Positions 9,430 through 19,949 of a DNA stretch of 64,000 nt are shown here, in pieces (positions within the stretch are counted from its first letter, which is position 1; each line of letters opens with the position of its first letter). The notes under the pieces are model-generated. The model saw nothing but the letters and a program-made list of their open reading frames with translations, made no database searches and was not told where the DNA came from. Source of the DNA: Ariolimax columbianus (taxonomy: Eukaryota > Mollusca > Gastropoda > Stylommatophora > Arionidae); NCBI GenBank assembly GCA_036924085.1, contig JAVGWX010000011.1, positions 32,424,386 through 32,488,385 of the forward strand, read 5' to 3'. Both the position numbers and the translations under genes were made by a program.

Positions 9430-10700
9430 TTGGGGCGGGGGAGTGTTTGCTGTATGGTGTCTTGTTTCGTGACCACACCATTTTACTTGCTATCTTTTTA
9501 TATAGTCTAATACTGATAATGTTCCCACTAGTCTCCTGATGTCATCGTTTTTCATCATATCTCTCCTTGTTTTTTCGAAAGCATTTCACTTCTATTGTTA
9601 CGATTTGTCGTTTTTCAATTTATGTCATTGTCCAGTTTTGACATTGGTAGCAAAATGTCGGAACGAAAATCGTGTTGCATAAAGCTCTTTTGGTAGTTAT
9701 TGTCACGTGCTTGCAATTAAGTATTGGTGTTAATTGTTCAATGATCTAATTTGCCGTTTGTATCTTTGTTGGATTTCCGCTGTGATTCTTCCGTCTGCTG
9801 ATAAGGTGATTCCAAAATTATGTGAAATCTTTCACCTGTTTGATTTGCTGCTTGTCTAGATATTTCTATGACCTATGTTTTTTCTACGCTGATATTCAAG
9901 CTGTATTCTTTACATGTCGAATTAAGTTTATCAATATGTTGTTGCATTTGTATTTCTGAAACTGCTATGACTAGTTATTCGTCTGCGAAAAGAAGTTCGT
10001 TTAAAAGTTCACCAATGTTTTCTTCATCTGGGTTGACAGTTTCACATACGTTGTCTAACATCTACGATGAACAACATCCTTTTCGCACGACAGATTTAAA
10101 TGATATTTTCCGAGACTTCGGTTATTATTCTCACAAATCACTGTCTATTAACATAAAAACATAGGTTGATTAGGTAATTGATTACTCCATAGTCAGCTAA
10201 TATTTTTCATAAACGTTGTCTATCTAACCGATTGAAAGTTTTTTATGGATCTACAAACGCAACATATTGTTTCTGATCGTATTTAATTGTTTTATCCACC
10301 AATTGTCTGGGAGCAAAAATGACATCCCAACAATTTCAGTTTTTTCTAAAGTCCATATGTGTATCGTTGAGTTGTGGTTCGATGATGTAGCATTATATTG
10401 TTTTTATGATAATTCAAGATATTTTGCCCCTTTACATTGTATTGCCCTTTTATTATGGGTTTTTCTTCTTAGTTGACCAGGTATTCTTCCTGTATCAGTT
10501 TCGTTCCTTCTTTGTTTTTCGACGTCCCATTGCGATGTTATTCATTATATCACTGATTTCTGGAACTCGTGAAACATTTCCGCTAAGGCTGTTTTTAATT
10601 CGTTCAGTTCAGTTTTCTTGTGGGATCTAAGTGCCATTATGACTGGCTGTCAATGAGAATCACGATTTGTTCATGCATATGGTTTTTGGAGATATTTCTG
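9430..10700 (-). mobile_element. LINE-E: decayed RT relic
   Basis: The minus strand reads through the RT palm of an RTE-like element. KTIKYDQKQYVAFVDP, then KTFNRLDRQRL and KILADYGV, lie at about 10310-10200 (the FVDxxKAFDxVxR motif with its catalytic Asp). The active-site loop appears as LLFADE at about 9985, so the second aspartate of the FADD box is replaced by Glu. It is followed by VSEIQMQQHIDKLNSTCKEY and LNISVEKT. Numerous stops make it non-functional. Nothing in it identifies a specific named family. Confidence 0.65.
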
Positions 10701-11450
10701 CTGCGGTATTAAGATCTTCAAGTGGGCTCTGGGGATGTTTGAGAACTTGCCTGTGGTTATAGTCTTGCTTACCTTCTTCCCATTCATCTGTCTGATTCAC
10801 CACAACTCCTGCTCCGTCCCTGGTAGGACTGGTAGCTCAGTCATCTATATAAGCAAGTTTCTCCTGTCTGCTGGATACTTAGCGGCTATGTACTGTTCTG
10901 TGATACATCTCCTCTCCAGGTCTGTCTGAACTCTTTTTTTCTTTGATCTCTTCTATTTTTCAAATAAGGAGTGAGCATACCAAGGGTAAGAGTAGTGCCC
11001 ACTGACTGTACCGGCCTTGGTTTTGTTTGTCACAGCACTTGGTTCTTGAGTGTCTATTCCTTTGAGTTTGACACTGAGAGGAACAGCCTACGTGTTCTGA
11101 AGTCACGCTCAGCCGACAGTTCAGCCTCAAGAAACATGTTTAAAACTTACAAACAAAGCTACAGTTATTGAACAGCATCGCTACTACAAACTGGGGTTTA
11201 GACAAGGACCCTCTGAGAGACTTGTATCATGGCCATGTACACTATGCTTTAGAATACAACAGTGCACTCCTGACAGCTGCTTACAAACTAACGTAGAATC
11301 CCTGAACAGATGGAGAACAATGCCTTGCTCTTCATAATGGAGCAATGATGTAACAACCATAGTTGCAAGTTAAATTCAGGCACCTGTGAAATTCCTTGAG
11401 ATGGGGAGGGACTCGGCTGCTTTGGAAGCTTTTTAAGGGAGGGGGGGGGG
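10700..11450. other. Intergenic DNA, no assigned feature
   Basis: No coherent coding signal or repeat was recognised. A run of about 15 G residues occurs at 11438-11453, next to the LINE-B relic that follows. Confidence 0.5.
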
Positions 11451-11459
11451 GGGTAAAGG

Positions 11460-11785
11460 AATTAACAAAGATCACCCCATTAAACGTATTGTAGAGAAAA
11501 TGGCAGCAAAAGCAAAGAATAAAACAGAAGTCAGTCTTCCACCATGTGAGTAAGATTTTAGGCAGATACCAACCACCTTCAAGAAAAAAAAAAATATCGA
11601 GAGCAATTCAGTATAAAGAATTGATGCCTTACCAGAAGAATGAATGCACGTCTATACTGATGGGTGTGCTTTTAAGGCCGCCATTAAAGCAGCATTACAG
11701 AAAGTATCAAAAAAGAACATCTAATGAGCTGTTTGATGTCTATGGGGAGATATATTCAAACTATGAGGTATGAAGACGATGACAA
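11460..11785 (+). mobile_element. LINE-B-like RNase H fragment
   Basis: Two frames together read MHVYTDGCAFKAAIKAAL and then NELFDVYGEIYSNYEV. These correspond to the start of RNase H (catalytic Asp in YTDG) and the block just before the catalytic Glu in LINE-B relatives. One frameshift separates them. The rest of RNase H is absent. Confidence 0.55.
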
Positions 11786-11865
11786 AATGTAACTTAAAAA
11801 GATAAATGGCACAGACAACACCCACGGTCTGATAAAGTTGAAACATACTACTCTATGCCAAGTAG

Positions 11866-11945
11866 TTGTCCCTGATGAAGGCCTATTGGTCGTAGGTTTC
11901 GATTGTGTTTTTGCCTCGTTGCGGTATCTGACCATACCTATTTTT
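11866..11945 (+). repeat. Right arm of the inverted repeat
   Basis: CCCTGATGAAGGCCTATTGG followed by TCGTAGGTTTCG, and later GCGGTATCTGACCATACC, is the inverse of 9009-9095. The arms are about 2.8 kb apart. CTGATGA followed by the short GGCC/GGTC helix and a G-containing core is hammerhead-like, but the second conserved box is not the canonical GAAA. Confidence 0.65.
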
Positions 11946-11984
11946 AATTTTTATTAAATTTAATTTTAATTAACTTGAAATATT

Positions 11985-12295
11985 TTCTTTTATTATTCTA
12001 TGCCAGGACAATTTTCAGACTAAAAACAGGTCATTGCGGACTACAAAATCATTTGTTCATCAATTTAAACATTGGACACAGACAGGCATGTGACCATGTG
12101 GGGAAGACAAACAAACAGCGAAACATGTTATACTGGTCTACCGGCTCCACGAGAGTAGCAGAGTGATTACATAGCTCTCCCTAACCCAATTGCGAAATAA
12201 ATTGTATGGCAATGAGAGAAGCCCGAGGAGGACCGCCGGTGTTATGAAAGAAATAGATGCGATTATTTTAGAGCGAACGATGAAGAAGAAGATAT
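11985..12295 (+). mobile_element. LINE-B C-terminal fragment with (GAA)n tail
   Basis: The frame begins TIFRLKTGHCGLQNHLF, the C-terminal block after RNase H. A decayed knuckle region follows (HVGKTNKQRNMLYW). The end is GAGCGAACGATGAAGAAGAAG at about 12272-12293, a LINE-B-type terminus. It probably belongs with the RNase H fragment at 11460-11785; the inverted-repeat arm lies between them in place of about 150 missing residues. Confidence 0.6.
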
Positions 12296-12394
12296 ATAAA
12301 GTCCAAATAAACAGCACTGGAAGTAGAAATGTACCACTTGAAGAGTGTACTTGCTGCTTTCCCGACAAAAGCCGAAAGCATCGTAATCTTTGAT

Positions 12395-12594
12395 TTGATT
12401 TATTGGCATCCTGTCAGTCTCGAGAGACAATGGACCACGCGAGAGATGGACCTTAGTCAGTTGTTGTCCTTGCTTTCGCACGTTTGGCGTCTGCATCCTG
12501 GCGCATCTTGGTTTTCTCTGCCTGCAAGCCAGCACACAAAGCCTGCCTCCAGCCGGGCCTGTCTTTGGCAAGTTTCTCCCAGTTGCAGGTGTTC
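12395..12594 (-). mobile_element. LINE-C copy 2, 3' part (beyond the LINE-A insertion)
   Basis: On the minus strand this continues the LINE-C frame after the insert: NWEKLAKDRPGWRQALCAG, then KTKMRQDADAKRAKAR. This is the C-terminal tail of CFDP2-type LINEs. It is followed by GTCTCTCGAGACTGACAGGA, a typical 3' UTR end. Bases 12583-12594 (TTGCAGGTGTTC on the plus strand) are the duplicated target. Confidence 0.8.
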
Positions 12595-14225
12595 TTCTTC
12601 TTTTCTTCTTCTGCGTACGCAATCAGACAGTAACCATTATTTTTTCGAAAAAAGCGGCGGTCATCCTGAGGCTGTCGCCACTGCCATAGAGCTTGTCTTG
12701 CAGTTCCACTGGTGATGGCCACATCTGCTCTCTCTGATCCTCGTATGTCGGGCAGTTCTGCAGCAGATGTTCAGCGGTCATTTTACCAGTACCGCACGGG
12801 CATTCGTCGGTACACCCTATCTTCAATTTGTTGAATAGGTGGTACCTCAGTCTATTGTGGCCAGTGCGAAGTCTGAAGACAACGACCTGCTCTCTTCTGT
12901 TCAACTGGTAATAGGCATCGTTTTTGGTGTAACCAGTATGTTCGGTTTCCCATTTGGTCATGTATCTGGCTTTGATAAGCCGTTTTGACTCTTCGTTCGT
13001 CATACTGGTATCTGTTTGTGGTAGTCTTGCACCTTCTTTTGCCAGTCTGTCTGCCTCTTCGTTGCCTTGGATGTTGCAGTGTGATGGGACCCACTGTACC
13101 ACTACCCTTTTTGGTGCGGACTGCTGGCACAGTTTGCAGAGTGCTGCTCTTAAGTCATTAAGCTCAGTGTTTTTCTGGCTTTTTAGCGCTGTGACTACGG
13201 CGAGAGCATCTGTCAGCAGGACTATATGGCTTTCATTTTCACTGTGTGTCACCATTTCTTCCACTGCCGCCCTCAGTGCCTCTGCCTCCGCTCTGAAATT
13301 GCTTGTGTACTTACCAGTAGCGAATGACAGTGTTATTTTTCTGCCATTTGGTAGGTTCAGGAATGCTCCTGCCCCTCCGTTCTGTGTTGTGTTTGTTACA
13401 GAACCGTCTGTGTATGCATGGGTCCAGTCCATGCTTGGGTAGCTTTTCGTTATGAAGCTTAGGGTAGTATCTCTCCTTTCTTTTTCAGTCTGGCAGTTTT
13501 TGTTTGCAATACCTGGTATATTTTCTACCACCTCTGGAAATATATCCTGCCTCCAGGTAGGTTTTCGTACAGTAGTGATGGGATTTGGTGTTGTTAGTGC
13601 GTTTATGGGATCTTCGTGCATCTTTGCTTTGGCTATTTCTGCAAAGTTTCTCCGCTTTAGTTTCCCATTTCCCAAATTGTTTAGTCTCTGGTGCATTGGA
13701 TGGTCGGTCAGTCTTCGGAGTTTCTCTGACTGCAGCTGGGCTCTGCAGTCTCTTCTATCGGTCATGGATTGCAGTTTTGTAATCTTTTCAAGTTCTTCAA
13801 TTGGCGTTGACTTCATGCCACCTGTTATAATTCTCATGGCTTGGTTTTGAAGTTTGCTAACTTTATCGAAGTTCGCCTTCGCTGCTGTTGTCCATGCCGC
13901 AATGCCATACTCGAGAACTGGTCTCACTCTTCCAGTGTACAGTTTCTTTAGTATGCCTTCGTCTGCTCCCCAGCTAGTGCCAGCAAGTTTCCTCATGATT
14001 GCCATTCTTTCTCTGGCTTTCATTCGGTTTCTCTCAATCTGACTTTTCCATGTCATGCGCCGATCAAATGTGACTCCCAGATAGGTTGGGTTGTCGTTTG
14101 GCTGCAGGAATTTGCCATTTAGACTTAATTTGGTACTTTGGGGTTTTAATGAAAGCGAGAATATTGTGCATGTGGTTTTCTCCTCGTTTATTTTGACCAG
14201 CCATGAGTTCGCCCACTCTTCCAGC
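12595..14225 (-). mobile_element. LINE-A copy 2, inserted in LINE-C with a 12-bp TSD
   Basis: This 5'-truncated LINE-A of about 1.63 kb is flanked by TTGCAGGTGTTC at 12583-12594 and 14226-14237. It starts within the RT, just after the active site, at LEEWANSWLVKINEEK. It contains the rest of the RT thumb, the full RNase H (YTDGSV, FRAEAEAL, TDALAVV, GNEEAD all present), the C-x-C...H...C knuckle and the 3' end GCGTACG plus (GAA)n. Because it lacks the endonuclease and the FADD box it cannot move itself. The clean duplication shows that it arrived by target-primed reverse transcription. Confidence 0.9.
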
Positions 14226-14314
14226 TTGCAGGTGTTCATATCCAACGCTTTCAGGTCACGCTTACAAACAGCTTTGTAGCGGAGGAAGAGTGTACCTTTG
14301 TCATGGTTGCCCAT
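12623..14314 (-). CDS. Chimeric 563-codon frame: LINE-C tail fused to LINE-A RNase H region
   Basis: The frame is open for 563 codons. About the first 28 residues (GTLFLRYKAVCKRDLKALDM and a few more) come from the C-terminal part of LINE-C. From LEEWANSW onward it is LINE-A: RT thumb, RNase H at about residues 285-420 and the Cys/His knuckle at about residues 505-530. The join is at the target-site duplication and is in frame by chance. There is no promoter or start context to suggest expression. It should not be annotated as a host gene. Confidence 0.75.
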   Translation of the reverse strand: MGNHDKGTLFLRYKAVCKRDLKALDMNTCKLEEWANSWLVKINEEKTTCTIFSLSLKPQSTKLSLNGKFLQPNDNPTYLGVTFDRRMTWKSQIERNRMKARERMAIMRKLAGTSWGADEGILKKLYTGRVRPVLEYGIAAWTTAAKANFDKVSKLQNQAMRIITGGMKSTPIEELEKITKLQSMTDRRDCRAQLQSEKLRRLTDHPMHQRLNNLGNGKLKRRNFAEIAKAKMHEDPINALTTPNPITTVRKPTWRQDIFPEVVENIPGIANKNCQTEKERRDTTLSFITKSYPSMDWTHAYTDGSVTNTTQNGGAGAFLNLPNGRKITLSFATGKYTSNFRAEAEALRAAVEEMVTHSENESHIVLLTDALAVVTALKSQKNTELNDLRAALCKLCQQSAPKRVVVQWVPSHCNIQGNEEADRLAKEGARLPQTDTSMTNEESKRLIKARYMTKWETEHTGYTKNDAYYQLNRREQVVVFRLRTGHNRLRYHLFNKLKIGCTDECPCGTGKMTAEHLLQNCPTYEDQREQMWPSPVELQDKLYGSGDSLRMTAAFFEKIMVTV

Positions 14315-15240
14315 GGCCAGCTCTCAGTATTTGGAATTCGACCGTCCCCCATTCTGTATATGTGAGCAAACCCCCGCCAGAGACACTGACGAAGGATCGT
14401 AACTAAACTAGAAATCGTTGCACGGTTGTTTGTCACTCTGTCACTCCATTATATTTCAAGTATACTCCTCAAGCATAGCATATGAAAAGTAGTTAGCCTT
14501 TTGTTTTCCTGTGACGCATACAAGGTCTACATGTCGCAGGCATAGAGCAAGGTACTAAGTGTACAGGATCTGTTCACAGCAACCTTTGTAGAGGTGATCA
14601 TACTCTCTGTGAGAGTATGACAAGTGCTGCTGAGGCCATTCCTAATCTCATTTGCAGCTCTGTGTCCAGTAAAAGATTGTCGGTGGTGATAGATCCGAGG
14701 TAGTTAAAATTATCGACTGCCTCCAGATGTGTATCGCTTAGAGAATCCGCACCCTGAGCCAACACTTTCGTCTTGTCTAGCAGATACGAGTCTAAACAGA
14801 TCACAGGATTTTGTTAATATATTAATGAAGATCTGTAATTCGGCTTCTGTGTGGGCGACCAGGGCTGCATCGTCTGCGACGAACATTTACCGAATGACAG
14901 TTTCCTTTCTCTTAGTGCACGCAGTCTGTTCACCTTTCTCTTAGTGCACGCAGTCTGAACAAACTCCCATCTGACCTAAGTATGCAGGAAAACCCCTTCT
15001 GAAGCAGTATCGACGGCGTTTTTGAGTACGATGGAAAAGTAAATGCCGAATAGAGTCGAAGCCTGGACACAACCTTGTTTAATTCCTCTGTAAACCTAAT
15101 GTCAAAGGCCTCAGATTCCTGAAGCTTTAGGAGTTAACTTAGAGATCAAATCAGTAGCCCATAGGCATTCAGACACTGTACTTAATGCCAGTCTGACCAC
15201 TCCTGCGACTTCGCCGATGCCAAGTAATATCGTCTTGTCG
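14226..15240 (-). mobile_element. LINE-C copy 2, RT part
   Basis: On the minus strand, 15100-14950 gives a GIKQGCVQASTLFGIYFS block (RT motif before the active site). The active-site loop follows at about 14890 as FVADDAALVAHTEAELQIFI, with both aspartates kept. Next come KTKVLAQG and VDNFNYLGSITTDNLLLDTE at about 14770-14660, then HIYRMGDGRIPN and LRYKAVCKRDLKALD up to 14238. Several frameshifts separate these blocks. A short tandem duplication of about 29 bases lies at 14900-14958. The 3' part continues at 12594-12395 after the LINE-A insertion. Confidence 0.8.
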
Positions 15241-15369
15241 TTCACTTGTATACACCGGCTGCGTGGAGGGGGAGGATATGCTGACTGGGCAACAGCGGTC
15301 CTCGCGTCAACATGCCCAGGCAGGCGCTAGAGAGAGATCACAGTAAAAATTAAACCCATGGCAAAGAAG

Positions 15370-15510
15370 ACTTCAGTGAAGCACCGTGACCACAGGTATA
15401 ACAGAAGACATCCAGGCGATAAACGATGTTCGCAAGACCTCAATCATAAACAAGGATCTATCTCAAAAAGCTTCAGGTCGACATCGTCACCCTAAATCTC
15501 CCTAGATACC
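15370..15510 (+). mobile_element. Endonuclease N-terminal scrap
   Basis: One plus-strand frame reads DIQAINDVRKTSIINKDLSQ and then KLQVDIVTLNLPRYQ. This matches the beginning of CFDP2-type endonucleases (RKT..IxxEL..LxVDIVALQETRL). The catalytic Glu of the QET motif is lost, and the fragment stops there. Confidence 0.5.
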
Positions 15511-15544
15511 AACCAGCTTATCACATCCCGTGTAGTCAGATTAG

Positions 15545-15645
15545 TTATGCAATGGATTCCTGGTCACTCAAATATATATGGCAATAACAAAGCTGACAGA
15601 CTGGCTAAGAAGGGATTAAGTCAAGAACAACAATATACGAAAATA
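15545..15645 (+). mobile_element. RNase H fragment of a LINE-B relative
   Basis: MQWIPGHSNIYGNNKADRLA followed by KKG is the last part of an RNase H domain (the QWIPSHxxxxGNExAD motif). The catalytic Asp of KADRLA is retained and the usual Glu before Ala is replaced by Lys. It ends in a poly-G and (CA)/(TA) region. Confidence 0.6.
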
Positions 15646-15649
15646 ACCA

Positions 15650-15722
15650 TAAAGGGGGGGGGAGAGGAGGGAGAAAGAAAAAAAACACGTGCGCACGCAC
15701 GCACGAACACACGCACATACAT

Positions 15723-15808
<86 letters not shown>

Positions 15809-15815
15809 GCACATA
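15650..15815. repeat. Compound microsatellite: poly-G, GCAC, (TA)n, (CA)n
   Basis: A G run at 15653-15662 is followed by GCAC-type repeats, ACATAC units, about 65 bases of pure TA, and a short (CA)n. Frames across it give low-complexity Tyr-Ile runs, which are artefacts. Confidence 0.9.
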
Positions 15816-17550
15816 TCTAAATAATATACATATTACATAAGTGCTTACAGATAGTTTTCTGAAAGTTCACCTATAATTTCTTATGAATTTGAAAGCCATT
15901 TTTTTTTTTAAATTGTGTATTAGAGGTTTCTGAAGAACTGCTCCTTCGTGCACGAATAGGAAGCTAAAACTTGAATGCTAAAACCTAACTGTCATTTTGA
16001 AGAAAAAAATGTTATGTGGAATTAGAATATGCATTGAAACTTAATGGACTACCACATGGTAGGAACATTTTGAAAAACAATTCAGTCTGTCGTGAAAACG
16101 CGGAGCATCAAGATTACCAAAAACAAAACGTATGAAATGTATGCATTACATATTCTTTAACTACATGTGCTACAATTTCTTTAATATATAATTGAAAAAC
16201 AGGAAATTCATGGCAAATAATCTGAACATGATAACAATACGAAGATGGAAGACGTTGGTCTGAAAATAGATCACAGACAGTGCGGTCATGTCTTTTTTTT
16301 TTTTGGTCCATAAATGCCACATTACGGCAAGACACTTAAGCAGCAATTGTTTGAAAACTTAATTGATATATATTGCAGACGACTTAACAGTTCTAAATAA
16401 TCTTCAAGAAATGCAGCCATGTCAAACAAGCACATATGCCAGTGCATATTCATATTATTGCAAGGCTCGGTTTAGAAGCATTCGGTTGGTCATTGCAAGT
16501 GTTCTACGCGTTCAGGATTACATATTAATAACAATAAAACAATATTTATATTTTGATATACCGTAAGACATAATATTTCAAAACAAATATTCTCTTGTAA
16601 TCAGTTTTACATACTTCAATATGTTGTAAAAATAAAGGCTGAGGCTATCTGCATGCACATAAATCTAAATGAGAACGCATTGTGTTTATCAGATAGGCAC
16701 AGGGAAAATATAATTCACCACTTCATTAAAAATAGGATTTGCAAACTTATGTGATGGTGAGCAGGCGGATGATCAAGCAATCATTACCTGCATGGGGTTG
16801 TAAATAAAATGTAGGACTTTCAAAGCTAATTTAAAAATCAAGATACAAACACGCAACATCTCATGGAGAGAACAAGTTTGAGACCTATATGGTATAATAT
16901 TTTTTTTTAAACATTCACAACCAATGAAGAAACAATACACGATACAGAGCGCTGATCAACAAAAAAGTGAAAAGAGAGTGCCAGACAGCAGGAGAGAACC
17001 TGCATCACTAAATTCGTGCAACACCACAGAAAAACTAGAGGTTCAATTCACGAAGTTGATTGGCGAAAAGAATAATAAGCCAAATGCTAACACGAGCAGA
17101 CATGCGCATTTGGGATACGAGAATGAATCGAGGCATAGTGATGTCATCGTGGAATGTTTGCATGCAGATAGCATGAAATAAATACAAACACTAATGTTTT
17201 CAAATGCTTTAAATATCAGTGTCTTTGTGATTGTGTTTTGGTTGCTTTGTTTATTGACTAGCCTAAGAATCGGTTTAATTCAATAGACGTACGATAAAAG
17301 GTATCAAAGTACAATTACTACTTGTTAAAGATATATCAAAACAAGTGACACGATTAACACACCTGAAAACACCAAAGAAATGGTTGTAGCATCTACAGTG
17401 TTATATCCAAGGCTGTTTGTGCAAAACAAAACCATGTTGGCTACCACACTGTAGTAAGTTACTCGTTCGCACATCTGTAAGAACAGTATACAAGAAGCCG
17501 CAAAAAGTGCCTTTCTTCTGTTTCTGAAATGAATAAAATGGGGGGAAAAC
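15815..17550. other. AT-rich intergenic DNA with one weak frame
   Basis: No element was recognised. An 85-codon plus-strand frame at 16924-17181 (MKKQYTIQSADQQ...HADSMK) is hydrophilic and rich in Asn, Lys and Ser. It has no motif I recognise, no splice or promoter context I would trust, and an ATG close to its left end. It could be chance or an old exon. Confidence 0.4.
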
Positions 17551-17629
17551 TACAAAAATGTTGTCAATATTAACAAAATATTATGACAAGTTTTGGTTGC
17601 TAATTTGTATTGTTGCGTTGTGCGGGAAT

Positions 17630-17720
17630 GATAGTATGTGTGTGTGTGCGTGTGTGTGTGTGTGCGTGCGTGCGTGTGTGTGTGTGCATGCGTGCGAGTG
17701 TGTGTATGTATTTTTATTTG
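17630..17720. repeat. (GT)n microsatellite
   Basis: About 80 bases of GT with GC interruptions (TGTGTGTGCGTG type). Confidence 0.9.
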
Positions 17721-17944
17721 TTACTAAAAACATCCAGAAAGTATTTATGTCTGAAAAAGCCCTTATACGTGATCCCTTTATCTGATGTGCAGTGATTATG
17801 AACATGCGTATACAGAAAGGCTCTATAGTTACAAGACACACGCTTGTAATAATGGTCGCTTTCTAGTCGCTGAAACTAGACCTGATCCACATTTGTTTCA
17901 GTCAGCCGGTTTGTCAGAAAATGGATTTATTGTAACTTTAGTAT

Positions 17945-18170
17945 CTGGGATTGGATGTGTTATGTTATTTATGTTGTGTTATCTTATGGTATTATGTTTC
18001 GTTGTGTTGTTTTGTTATGTTGTTAAGTTATGTTGTGTTTTTATGTTATGTTGTGTTGTTATATTATATCGTGTTGCAGTGTTATGTTGTTTTATGTTAT
18101 GTAATGTTATGTTATGTTATCTAATGTTATGTTATGTTATCTAAAGTTATGTTATAAAGATGCGAGAGTG
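17945..18170. repeat. Degenerate (TTATG)n satellite
   Basis: About 220 bases built from TTATG/TGTTA pentamers with substitutions, becoming more regular toward 18120-18155. Frames through it are low-complexity Cys/Leu/Val/Met artefacts. Confidence 0.85.
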
Positions 18171-18204
18171 TTTGGGTACTGAAGGTTCGTGTAACTTGTT
18201 GGTT

Positions 18205-18540
18205 GAATATACACTTCTGCTCAGTCCTCTTAGGTCTTCATCTTTCTCTCCCATATTTTATCAGTCCTGTTAGGCCATCATCTTTCTCTTCTATGTTGTA
18301 TCAGTTTTCTTAGGCCCTCCTCTTTCTCTCCCATATTGTATCAGTCCTCTTAGGCCATCATCTTTCTCTTCTATGTTGTATCAGTCCTCTTAGGCCATCA
18401 TCTTTCTCTCCTATGTTGTATCAGTCCTCTTAGGCCATCATCTTTCTCTTCTATGTTGTATCAGTCCTCTTTAGGCCCTCATCATTCTTTCCCATATTGT
18501 ATGTCCTCTTAGGCACCCATCTTTCTCTCCATGTTGTATG
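18205..18540. repeat. 40-bp minisatellite, about eight units
   Basis: Units of exactly 40 bases start at 18261, 18301, 18341, 18381, 18421 and 18461. The pattern is TCAGTCCTCTTAGGCCATCA plus TCTTTCTCTTCTATGTTGTA, with diverged units at both ends. No coding meaning. Confidence 0.9.
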
Positions 18541-19097
18541 GTTAATCTCTTGCAATTTATGGATTCCCACATACATGTGTTGCAGTGTGCAGCATCCAAC
18601 AATTAATTACAATTAATAGATTTCAAAATGACCCCTATCAAAGACCTATTCTATAACATTCGGTGTTTCTAAAGTCAATGTCAGTTCCATCATTCTGTGC
18701 ACTCCTACATGACCAGTTTAGTAAACCACACAAGCCAGTGAAGGCTAGGTGTCCGTTATCCCCTCTTGTTGCAGATATTCAAGTTTGTGTCTTCCGTGCA
18801 AGGATTGTCCATCATTCACGATGAATAGCATGGTCATTGATAATCACCTCAGAGTGGTAGTAACTTCCTCAAAGCGTGTTTCTTACTGTAGTTACGTATG
18901 AGTCTCTGTCTCTCATTCACTCAAAGGCTTCCATCATCTGACTTCTCCCCATTCAGCGCTGATCCGTCATTTTACCTCTGGCTACTATTTCCCATTGCAC
19001 CATGCTCTGCATGTCCTGTCAGTGGTAATTATGTGACTCAGTTGTAGTGAGTTTACTATTCGTTCTCATCAATTGTTCCCCTTTGCTGTTAATCTAG

Positions 19098-19682
19098 ATT
19101 GTGATCCCACATCTAACAGTTTTCTTTGCCTTTGCCATCCATGATATCCCACATCTAACAGTTTTCTTTACCTTTGCCATCCATGATATCCCACATCTAA
19201 CAGTTTTCTTTGTTTGTGCCCTCCATGATATCCCACATCTAACAGTTTTCTTTGCCTTTGCCATCCATAATATCCCACATCTAACAGTTTTCTTTGTTTG
19301 TGCCCTTCTTGATATCCCACATCTAACAGTTTTCTTTGCATTTGCCATCCAAGATATCCCACATCTAACAGTTTTCTTTGCCTTTGCCATCCATGATATC
19401 CCACATCTAACAGTTTTCTGTGTTTGTGCCCTCCATGATATCCCACATCTAACAATTTTCTTTATATGTGCCAACCATGATATCCCTCATCTAACAATTT
19501 TCTTTATCTGTGCCATCCATGATATCTCTCATCTAACAGTTTTCTTTATCTGTGCCATCCATGATATTCCTGATCTAACAGTTTTCCATGTCTGTGCTAC
19601 TGATAGCGTCCCACATCTAACAGTTTTCTTTGCCTATGCCATCCATGATATCCCACATCTAACAGTTGTATGTGTCTTTAAA
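19098..19682. repeat. 42-bp minisatellite, left block of about 14 units
   Basis: The unit is GATATCCCACATCTAACAG, then TTTTCTTTGCC, then TTTGCCATCCAT, with a 42-base period (for example 19143, 19185, 19227). Since 42 is divisible by 3, the array stays open in more than one frame on both strands (198 codons on plus, 126 on minus). That explains the repetitive proteins predicted there. The array resumes in decayed form at 19950-20170. Confidence 0.9.
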
Positions 19683-19945
19683 AGTAAAGTAAAGTAGCCC
19701 ATAGCATTACTGCCGTAGCAGTGTGAGATGTTAGCGATCTCACATTTCAAAGGCTCGGCTATATGACAGCGGTAGCCATCTCTTCTCCCTCGCCACTTTT
19801 ACTTCCCGGACTGAACCAGTACCCATTTAAGGCTGGATCGACTCGGGCACGTTGTGTTCTGAAAAAACATTTCCGCCTCAACTGGGGAATGAACCCAGGA
19901 CCAATCAGAAGGGAAGCCAGCTCGTTAACCATAGCGCTACGCTGT
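19683..19945 (-). mobile_element. tRNA-derived SINE inserted in the 42-bp array
   Basis: On the minus strand an A-box-like TAGCGCTATGGTTAACG is followed about 35 bases later by a B box, CCTGGGTTCATTCCCC (consensus GGTTCGANNCC). A unique body comes next, and the tail is (ACTTT)n at 19683-19697. It splits the minisatellite into two blocks. Its tail differs from the (GAA)n type, so it probably uses another LINE partner. Confidence 0.75.
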
Positions 19946-19949
19946 TCCC

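Noticed and set aside
12954..13442. 162-codon plus-strand frame, repeated almost identically at 22640-23128 (minus) and 30375-30863 (plus)
   Set aside because: It is the antisense shadow of LINE-A RNase H. It recurs only because LINE-A recurs.
19101..19697. 198-codon repetitive protein
   Set aside because: The frame is a by-product of the 42-bp minisatellite, whose period is a multiple of three; the opposite strand is open too.
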